Assembly (NCBI RefSeq): GCF_905404315.1
Contig: NC_066296.1
Location: 7,068,001 to 7,132,000 of the forward strand
DNA length: 64,000 nucleotides
Source of the DNA: Leptidea sinapis
Lineage: Eukaryota > Arthropoda > Insecta > Lepidoptera > Pieridae
Direction of reading: 5' to 3'
Positions within the stretch are counted from its first letter, which is position 1, and every line of letters starts with the position of its first letter. This document shows, piece after piece, positions 56,471-64,000 of the stretch. The notes beneath the pieces are model-generated. The model had not been told where the DNA came from. It ran no database searches and worked only from the letters and a program-made list of their open reading frames with translations. A program made the translations under genes and the position numbers.

Positions 56471-56589
56471 AATAAAATATATAATATTGTACTGTCATTG
56501 CTATTGCTATAAAATAATCATAATCTATTCGGTAGCTGTCGGATCACTTAAATATTCACCTGTGGAGTAGTAGGATTTACAACAGAGAC

Positions 56590-56745
56590 ATTTTTTAAAA
56601 ACATTTATATTTATTTATAGATAATGCCTGAACAGTGGTTGGGACATTATTATAAAAGTGTATACATTTATCCTTAAAGCTATTTGTATCTTATGAAGCC
56701 TACTAGAATTAGATACAAGCAATCCCTTATTTCTAGTGTTATATA
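56590..56745 (+). repeat. Dispersed repeat, copy 2 (pair of 265-420)
   Basis: See the 265-420 entry; TAGATAATGCCTGAACAGTG and CAAGCAATCCCTTATTTCT. Confidence 0.6.
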
Positions 56746-57864
56746 TTTCTTACGGATTCAGTTACTCAAATTGTGAGCAAAACTTGTACGCAGTGTCGGA
56801 GCACCAGTCTCCGATACTGCGTTCTAATTGGCGAAGAATACTATCTGGGCATGTCCAAATTTGTATGTTTCTCAGCAATTTATGTAAAAGTGTGTCAATA
56901 TTATATATTTATTATTGTTATTAAAGTAGTTAATAATAATTAATAAATTCGACTTGTATTTTGATATACAGGGAAGTGTTGTTGTTGATTATAGCGATAC
57001 ATTAGCGTAGGTTGCGGCTTCATTTACACAGATCATTATTAGTTATAACATTATTAATCTATAACGTTCCCAATTAACGAACTCCAAAACTATGGTATGA
57101 TTTGTCATAATAACGAACAAACAAAGCCGTTTACATAATAACAGGCTAAGTTAGATCTAAGAACGCTGACAAAGTAGCGGACACAGCCTTTCTAATATTT
57201 ATATGCTAGGTTTCACAAAACAGGCTTCATATTAATAAAATCAAATTGTTATGTTATTGTTATTCACATTATTACAAAAAGGTGGCACAATCACTGCAAG
57301 ACAATATGTGCAATGTGACGCCCTGCAAGACCACAGCAACTTATTTTTACTCTTGTAGGTTATTAGCAATATTATACAGGATATAATAGTTAAGTGTGAC
57401 CAGTCGATTATTCCGTAACTATTACAGATATCAAGAAACTTTAACCTAATATCGAAAGTAAGTTATATAATTAGTAAAATAACATTAATAAACACTCCCA
57501 TACATTTACTATAAGATTAGTTGAAAGGTTTTAGTTTTGTTATTTTAAAAGGTTATTTTAGTTTAGTATTGATATTAAAAGAAACTGTTTATTAACCTAA
57601 CAGAGTAACATAACTATCATTTAACGGAATAACATTTATTTTAGTAAGTACAAAATATAATATTCAAAGCAGATGTTTGATGGTCGTCAACCTTGTTGTG
57701 CGATACAATGACCTTTCTACTAATTTTATACTAAATGTATTGGAGTGTTTAATACCAAAATTTTGGATACTCCTCGTAATTTTAAATCGTTATTAGTCAA
57801 GTAATCGTAATATTTAAAAAAAAATTGGTTTATTTTTCTGATTAGGTTTTTAATATCTGTAATA
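56746..57864. other. Unassigned AT-rich DNA
   Basis: No gene recognised. The end of the 56.9-kb stretch resembles the 29.8-30.0-kb repeat. Confidence 0.35.
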
Positions 57865-58480
57865 GATGCTTAACTTTAAGCATTGAAATCGACAGCAATT
57901 TAAATTGGAAGAGCCATATTGAAAAAACAAAAACAAAATTATCTAAATTTATATTTAGACTCAGAGAACTGAAACTACCAACTTAAAACCGCACTAGCCG
58001 CGTATTATGCCTATGGCTACGCATTTTTGAGGTACGGAGTTATTCTCAGGGGAAACAGCACAAATGCCCGAGGATCTCTTTATATTACAAAAAAAGTGCA
58101 TACGCTTACTGATCAATATAAAAATAACAGACTCATGTCTACCCCATTTCAAAAAATTAAATATTTTAACCCTACCCTCCATATATATCTTTATATATGC
58201 AAATTTGTTAAAAGAAATCTACACAATTACACAAAGAAAGAAAATGAGCCCCGTCCATTTCCCGAAAGGTATATAAATAAATTAAACCTCCCACAATCAA
58301 AATTAGTACTACATACATCGAGTCCTTATGTAATGTCTATAAAAATATATAATAATCCAAACAAAATTCGAAGTATTAATAATGAAAATGAATTTATTAA
58401 AATACTAAAAAACTTTTTATTAGAAAAGTTATGCCGTAAAAGATTGAAACGAAAATAAATAAAAATATTGATACCACGGT
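57865..58480 (+). mobile_element. LINE RT C-terminal fragment (Jockey-superfamily-like)
   Basis: Starts within IEIDSNLNWKSHIEKTKTKL and FIFRLRELKL, a frameshift follows, then YGVILRGNSTNARGSLYI. The alternative frame at 58064-58276 keeps the consensus-like LFILQKKCIRLLINIKITDS then CLPHFKKLNILTLPSIYIF, and the first frame resumes at ICKFVKRNLHNYTKK. It ends with lysine-rich residues, a stop at about 58458 and an A-rich tail. It lies about 130 bp upstream of the receptor exon. Confidence 0.75.
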
Positions 58481-58611
58481 CTGCTGTTCAGACCAAATTG
58501 CGACAAACTGGGTATCCATAATACTTTACATGACTATTCAGAATGAGACTTTCTTATTACAAATAACATTTTTATGAATGACGGAATATAAAAAGGTGTT
58601 TTTGTTGACAG

Positions 58612-59417
58612 GCGTGTCCGCTGACGGGGGGCAGGCGTGCCGCGCCGCCGCGGGGTCCGGCTGCTCGCGGAGCTGACGACATGCTAGTCGTGTTCAACGA
58701 CTCAGCCAACCTCTCTGACCTGGCGCTCGCTCCCGACCTGCCCACCAGCCCCTACAGCCTCGTCCAGAAGATCGCCATCGCGATGGTCGCCAGCGTCCTC
58801 TCCGTGCTCACGGTCGTGGGCAACTCCCTCGTCATGATCAGCTTCAAGATCGACAAGCAGCTGCAGACTATCAGCAACTACTTCCTCTTCTCCCTCGCCG
58901 TGGCGGACTTCGCTGTCGGCTTGATATCCATGCCACTGTTTACAATGTTCACAATATACGGCTACTGGCCGCTGGGTCCTCACATCTGTGATACTTGGCT
59001 TGCGCTTGACTATTTAGCGTCAAACGCGTCAGTGCTAAACCTGCTAATAATAAGTTTTGATAGATACTTTAGTGTGACGCGACCTTTGACCTACAGAGCC
59101 AAAAGGACTACTCGCCGCGCGACAGTTATGATCGGAGGCGCGTGGGGATTTAGTTTGTTGTTGTGGCCACCCTGGATTTACGCCTGGCCGTACATAGACG
59201 GCGAGAGAAAAGTGCCGCCAAACGAGTGTTACATACAGTTTATAGAGACGAACCAGTTTATTACTTTCGGGACAGCGATAGCGGCGTTCTATGTGCCCGT
59301 GACAGTGATGTGTATACTGTACTACAAGATCTGGCGGGAAACGAAGAAAAGACAGAAGGACCTGCCGAACCTACAGGGTGGGAAGAAGCATGACTCGTCG
59401 AAGAGATCGAATTCAAG
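58612..59417 (+). other. First coding exon of a muscarinic receptor gene (exon bounds)
   Basis: Acceptor: TGTTTTTGTTGACAG ending at 58611, with a T-rich run before it. Donor: CAAG/GTATGT with GT at 59418-59419. The exon contains 69 nt of GC-rich 5' UTR and then the coding start. The intron after it is phase 2. Confidence 0.8.
58681..59417 (+). CDS. mAChR-A: Muscarinic acetylcholine receptor, A-type, N-terminal part
   Basis: A class A GPCR for acetylcholine, acting at the plasma membrane, in insects coupled to Gq. The exon encodes 245 residues plus 2 nt. The extracellular N-terminus has two sequons (N6, N10). TM1 about 29-52 (GN at 47-48), TM2 about 63-86 (D76), C103 pairing with C183, TM3 about 103-125 with the ligand-binding D110, DRY at 127-129, TM4 about 147-168 (W155), TM5 about 193-215 (P206). 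The loop-3 start WRETKKRQKDLPNLQ closely resembles insect A-type receptors. The ATG at 58681 is chosen because TM1 follows at the usual distance. The frame continues past the donor to a stop at about 59437, which is intronic. Remaining exons are outside the window. Confidence 0.93.
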
Positions 59418-59639
59418 GTATGTTTTAAAACTTAATTGAAGCATTTATTTCGAAGGCATTTTTCAATAAGTGGTTTTTCAATCATTGAGAACAAAATAAA
59501 TAAACGATTGTTTGTTTACAGCTAAAGATGTACATTAATGCGCAGTATAAGTTTTTAAGTCCCTATATAAAAATACTTTATAGATAAATACGGTTATAAT
59601 ATAACCGCATTTTAATTAAAATAATATAATAGTTATATT

Positions 59640-59760
59640 GTTTTATCGAAGAGGAGGACAAACGAGTGTCCGGGTCACTTGATGTTATGTGATCACCACC
59701 TCCTATCGTGCAATAATAGCAGAATCACATTGGCCAAACTTAAAGAAAATTTGGTTATTT
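59640..59760 (-). mobile_element. CR1-like LINE 3' end (family A), diverged
   Basis: In inverse: GATTCTGCTATTATTGCACG, GTGATCACATAACATC and TTTGTCCTCCTCTTCGATAA. Confidence 0.6.
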
Positions 59761-59883
59761 TCTTACAAAATAAAAACCAGCCTGCAGCAAAAAGCTCAAA
59801 TATCTGCCGATCACATTATAATGTTCCCTAGAAGGAAAAAATAAAATATAAGCTAGCTAAAAATTTTAAAATAAAATTTTCAG

Positions 59884-60055
59884 TTTTCCGGGACGATACG
59901 ACATGGGTACCTTCAAAAAAAGCGCGTACACCTTCCTTAAAGGCCGGCAACGCTCTTGTGATTCCTCTGGTGTTGCAAGAGAATGTAGGGGGCGGTGATC
60001 ACTTAACACCAGGTGACCCGTACGCTGGTTTGTCCTCCTATTCCATAAAAAAAAG
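59884..60055 (+). mobile_element. CR1-like LINE 3' end (family A), well preserved
   Basis: TTTTCCGGGACGATACGACA, TTCAAAAAAAGCGCGTACAC, GATTCCTCTGGTGTTGCAAG, GTGATCACTTAACACCAGG and TCCTCCTATTCCAT plus A8. A 5'-truncated copy lying in the receptor intron. Confidence 0.85.
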
Positions 60056-60274
60056 GTTAGTAGTTAGTGCTACTTAACTACAAAATTACATTTCGTATTC
60101 GAATTACAAAATGTAATTTCTTATGATTAACTGAGCTGAAAACTTGATATCATATGTAAATCACTTTTGTTTGAGCTACAATCACGTGAAAACTACTAAA
60201 CGTATCGATATCTGCTGGATGATCTTGTTACCGGGAGGTTTGCTTGATGTGTTTTTTTTTATTATTTTTATTTC

Positions 60275-60690
60275 CTTTAAAGTTAAAGTTATTATATATT
60301 TTATTTTATGAAATGCTCACATAATGCCTCTATTTATTTACGGTATGTGTGGATTAATGCATCTACTATACTCAATAACTCTTGTGTTTATAAGTATTAA
60401 TTTACTTTTTTTTTAGCTTACTCGTGTAAGCCTTTCAGTTTTTGACATTTGAGTATTTTTGTTGCGTCACTTTGCATATATTGTAATTGAAATGATTTGT
60501 AAAACAATTAAAATGTAAATCTTGACTTAAAAGAGTGGCAATGAGTTTCTTGCTACTTCTTCTCAGTAGCTCAACCCTTTACGAAGTAGCGTCAATAAGA
60601 AACAATATTTTTTTTGACATTCATAAGTGTCATTTCCGTGACCTGCATGAATAAAGTGTTTTTGAATTTGAATTTGATACGGACCGGACT
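60275..60690 (+). repeat. LINE 3' UTR (family U), fullest copy
   Basis: Co-linear with 40060-40390, continuing through GCTACTTCTTCTCAGTAGCT and CATTCATAAGTGTCATTTCC to AATAAAGTGTTTTTGAATTT then GAATTTGA, a pentanucleotide-like end. No coding sequence. Confidence 0.7.
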
Positions 60691-60799
60691 ATGAACATTC
60701 GATGTGGAATTTTTCGCAGATTTTTAAAGGACCGGCACCTAACGAAGTGTTTATCTCATCTCTTTGCGCTGCGTGGAGGCATCGTTTCGTTTTTGTGTC

Positions 60800-61362
60800 T
60801 TTCATAGCATTTATCACGGGGAGTGTTCCGAAGAGCTATTTGACCTGATCCGTGCCACCCAGTTCCTGTGTTGCATCACATGCCAAATTTTAATTATAAT
60901 CCTCACCACTAGGTGCTAGCATAAGGAGTTTCTGCCACGTAAAGTCACTAACATAGCCCAAGTGATTGCGAAACTGAAGTAGCAGTGGGCAGGGCACATA
61001 GTTCGACGGACAGATTCGGCCGGTGGGGCAGAAAAGTCCTCGAATGGCGACAACGTACCGGAAGATGTAGTGTTGGTAGGCCCCCAACAACATGGACCGA
61101 GGATCTGGTGAAGATCGCCGGAACACGTTGGATGAAGGCAACGCAAGACCGATCGTCGTGGAAATCTTTGGGGGAGGCCTTTGTCCAGCAGTGGACGTCT
61201 TCCGGCTGATGATGATGATGATGCAAGCCACATTGTGGAATGAACTTTGTTTTCCATTCTTTCAGTGTTTCAAGGATGATATGACATGGGTACCTTTAAA
61301 AGAAGCGTGTACACCTTCCTAACAGACTGGCAGTGCTCTAGTGATTCGCAGGGATTCCTGAC
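60800..61362 (+). mobile_element. CR1-like LINE fragment (family A) split by an RTE-like insertion
   Basis: 60808-60910 (TTTATCACGGGGAGTGTTCC to AATCCTCACCACT) and 61226-61362 (CATTGTGGAATGAACTT, GACATGGGTACCTTTAAAAG, TACACCTTCCTAACAG) are successive parts of one copy, separated by the RTE-like copy. Confidence 0.75.
60911..61225 (+). mobile_element. RTE-like LINE 3' end with (TGA)n tail, nested
   Basis: Encodes RRTDSAGGAEKSSNGDNVP-like and WTEDLVKIAGTRWMKATQDR then SSWKSLGEAFVQQWTSSG*, followed directly by TGATGATGATGATGATG. Such short-repeat tails characterise RTE elements. It has a stop or frameshift near 61030-61090. Confidence 0.85.
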
Positions 61363-61849
61363 CATCATGACCTTTGCCATCATTTATCCTGCTGTTAATT
61401 GAAAAATATAATTTGTTTATTTTTCGAAGATCCAGGTTTACAATTAAGTTACTACGTATAATTAAGGGAAAATTAAGTACAATGAAGGGAAAATTACAGA
61501 TAAAAGATGATGATGCAAGTTTAGGGCTTAAAGGGTCACTTAGGACTTATATAACGGACGAAACATAAAACTCGTCATTTACCTCAATTTAATTAGTCCT
61601 ACACTAATTCGCTGTTCGTATTATTTGTTCAAGTGGATGGTTTAATGTGGTAACATATGAGAAACTAACCGACTGACAGGCTGGAATTGCCGGAGGTGGT
61701 TTTTGTGCAAGTATAACATCAAGGGTTCCGACACTTGTGGGAGGGCTTAACCCTAGTTATTTGATTTCTCTATTTTCATTGTTAGGAGACAATTAATTGA
61801 ATGAATTTAACAGTATAATTCTGAATCTAACAGTATTTATACCAGTTTA

Positions 61850-61934
61850 GGCTTTCTTGCACGGAATGCTAGCTAGATACCATAGTAGCGTCTTTTTCTG
61901 CCCTCACGCAGTTATATGCAGTCACAATTTGGCT
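61850..61934 (-). repeat. Family S fragment, diverged
   Basis: CTTGCACGGAATGCTAGCTA, TTTTTCTGCCCTCACGCAGT. Confidence 0.55.
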
Positions 61935-62578
61935 TTCGTATACTTTTACTGCTAACTTATAAATATACAGGGCATCCCAAAGTTATGGGACATGAAGGGA
62001 AAGTACCTTAATTATCGTAGATACGGAATTTTACTGAAAGAAGACTTTATGTTATTTTTAAAAGTTAGTAATTCGGCATTCAAAGATTTTCTAAAAATTA
62101 CTTGCCTCGTCTGGCAATCGAACCAACTTAAATGTAAAAAAAACTTCCCTACTTTTATGATTATATGTTCTAGGTTATTTGTCAAACCCCATATAATACA
62201 ATTATAATTTACCGGTAGATTGTCAATCGATTTCATTTCTTACAATTTAACGGCTTGGTTTTAGTGACATTATATAGTGATAATATAATAAATCTAGGTG
62301 TATACAAATGAAGTTAGCAGTGTGAGACTTCGAGCGTTCTGATTGGTAATTTGTTTTCATACGCAATTTGCAAAACAATATTAGTAAAAATTGGAGCATG
62401 TATACAGTTTTCCATCTGAAATTATTGTTGAACAAGGGCTGATTCAGTTCTGGCACTCGCCGGCCGCTGCCGCGGCACGCTGCGCTCGCTCGTGCGTTGT
62501 GATTCACAGTGTTAATTTGTTTTTGAGACCTTCTAGTGTAAAAAGACCGATTCACTTAGATAACAATTAGTTGATTAC

Positions 62579-62640
62579 AGGAGAGTAGAGTTATAGGAGA
62601 GTAGAGTTATAGGAGAGTAGAGTATATAGGAGAATAGGCG
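62579..62640. repeat. 16-bp minisatellite, about 3.5 units
   Basis: The unit AGGAGAGTAGAGTTAT is repeated twice exactly and then in decaying form (AGGAGAGTAGAGTATAT, AGGAGAATAG). Confidence 0.9.
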
Positions 62641-63035
62641 GTATATAATAAGAGTATCTGGGTAGATAGGCACTTAATCCTACATAAACTGCAATAAATA
62701 AAGGGAAAATTGAAAAAAAAAATACGGGTTGCTCTCCGGGAGCGCCAACAGAAGTAAAAACTTATTATTATGGGGGGTATTTGGGTTTTATTTATGAATT
62801 GTATTTTATTAATTATTAGAAACTTTAAAATACATTTAATATTTATGAATCATCGTTAACAATTTCGGCAACTCTTGTATCATCATCATTATCATCAAAT
62901 TATTACAATCTAAAGTAGAAACTATAGGTTCACTCACTAAAGTAGGAAATAAAATTTTTTGATTCGAATAATATATAATAATAATATATCTACATTTTAT
63001 TTATCTCGACGCGTTCACGGTCTGCTATATGTACA

Positions 63036-63242
63036 TCTATATATATATATATATATATAAGAGATTTCCACGTATATAGTCACATCACATCATGATATCT
63101 CTAGAAGCATTAGAGCTAAAGACTTGAAATTTGGTAGGAATATTCTTTTCACCAAGAAGAGGTCAGCTAAGATTTTACAAAATTCCACCCGCGAGAGTTT
63201 TTTTTTTATTATGAACAGAACAACGTCTGTCGGGTCAGCTAG
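63036..63242 (+). mobile_element. Short non-autonomous Helitron
   Basis: TC start (TCTATATATATATATATAT), end GTCTGTCGGGTCAGCTAG, inserted between A (63035) and T (63243). Confidence 0.75.
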
Positions 63243-63489
63243 TACATAATATATGCACACACACAGTGTAATTTTTACTGGCACGGTACAGCGAGCAAAT
63301 GCAGGGCTGTTCAAATTGTTGGCGATCCAGTACTTACTCTGTAAACGGCATTCACTTCGTGTTGTGAAGAGAAGTAGTATTATTGTGTGTATTATATGCG
63401 AAATGTTTGCGTTGGAAGCCACGACATAGGCATAGACATTAAACCTACTTAGTATATAGGAAATAAATAGGATCATCATGAATAGTAAT

Positions 63490-63722
63490 TTAATTATAAT
63501 AATCATCACCATCATCACCATTTCAGCCAGAAGACGTCCACTGCTGGACAAAGGCCTCTCTCAAAGATAAGACGACGACGATCGCTCCTGCGCTACCCTC
63601 ATCCAAAGTATTCCGGCGATCTTGACCAGATCGTCGGTCCATCTTGTGGGGGGCCTACCAACACTGCGTCTTCCGGTACGCGTTCGCCATTGGAGGACTT
63701 TACTACCCCAACGGCCTTTACA
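63490..63722 (-). mobile_element. RTE-like LINE 3' end with trinucleotide tail
   Basis: In inverse it ends in a TGATGGTGATGATTAT-type tail after AGCAGTGGACGTCTTCTGGC and carries the DDLVKIAG..W segment. A 5' portion is missing. Confidence 0.8.
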
Positions 63723-64000
63723 TTATAATAATAATCAACTTAAATTAGATTGTTTCTGCGTCTTTAGAAAGCTTAAAAATTAAAATTTGGATCGCAATAT
63801 CCTTTACAATGCTTTGATTTATTTATATATGTATCCCCATTTATAAGATAAGATATCGGTCGGATCTGTGGAGTATGTGACAAAAAAGCTCGCGTATCCG
63901 TCACTGCTCGCTCGTGAGTCCCTACTGGATGGCCTACTCTGTAGAGGCCGCCGCATGAGTGATTATATAGAAGCGCTCTGGTGATTCGTCTGATTTAGTA

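Larger units (their letters stand above)
59418..64000 (+). other. Downstream intron of the receptor gene (start)
   Basis: No further exon encoding loop 3, TM6 or TM7 was found up to the window edge, so this is taken as intron. It contains LINE pieces, a minisatellite and a Helitron listed separately; the other stretches (61365-61849, 61935-62575, 62645-63030, 63725-64000) show nothing recognisable. Confidence 0.7.

Noticed and set aside
58702..58983. Minus-strand open frame opposite the receptor exon
   Set aside because: H/V/D/E-rich shadow of the GC-rich sense exon.
59418..59439. Receptor coding sequence extending beyond the donor to the in-frame stop
   Set aside because: It would end the receptor after TM5. 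A consensus GTATGT donor lies exactly where loop 3 should continue.
1..64000. CRISPR array, operon or bacterial-type system
   Set aside because: No regularly spaced direct repeats, no ribosome-binding-site gene clusters. Features are eukaryotic throughout.

Overview
The window looks like nuclear DNA of a moth or butterfly (Lepidoptera). It is AT-rich, has no bacterial gene organisation, and consists mostly of interspersed repeats: CR1/Jockey-like, I-like and RTE-like LINE fragments ending in short repeat or A-rich tails, Helitrons ending in GGTCAGCTAG, tRNA-derived repeats, Tc1/mariner, PIF/Harbinger and hAT remnants, and A/T-rich foldbacks. The species cannot be fixed by reading alone.

Only one convincing host gene exon is present, at 58612-59417 (+). 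It is a first coding exon of an insect A-type muscarinic acetylcholine receptor, with start codon, TM1 to TM5, the amine-binding aspartate, DRY motif, disulfide cysteines, a good splice acceptor upstream and a GTATGT donor downstream. The remainder (most of the third intracellular loop, TM6, TM7) must lie beyond the right edge, so about 4.6 kb at the right end is intron. The 58 kb to the left is upstream or 5' intronic DNA in which I found no other intact host gene. One possible decayed host-like coding piece lies at 51022-51216 (-).

Layout. 0-11 kb: LINE scraps, two Helitrons, a hAT-like MITE, a SINE interrupted by a LINE insertion with clean target-site duplications (TSDs), and a broken Harbinger. 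11-15 kb: mostly unassigned AT-rich DNA. 15-22 kb: a foldback, two LINE pieces (one with a YADD reverse transcriptase), an inverted tRNA-like repeat, and a small element with terminal inverted repeats (TIRs) and a perfect 40-bp palindrome. 22.7-27.1 kb: a 4.4-kb I-like LINE with 12-bp TSDs, two ORFs, intact RNase H residues, but its RT active site deleted. 27-35 kb: Helitron, tRNA-like foldbacks, RTE pieces, and a second SINE. 35.4-36.6 kb: a mariner retaining all three DD34D aspartates but broken by a stop and frameshifts. 38-51 kb: mixed LINE 3' ends, a Tc1 remnant, and nested RTE insertions. 51-58 kb: tRNA-like repeats, a mariner-like remnant, and a LINE fragment 200 bp upstream of the receptor exon. 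59-64 kb: intronic LINE pieces, a 16-bp minisatellite, and another Helitron.

No operon, CRISPR array or new enzymatic system is visible. The least ordinary structures are the family in which two inverted tRNA-like sequences flank a core (at least four loci), the palindromic TIR element at 20.25 kb, and a 16-bp perfect hairpin in one of two related LINE 3' ends.
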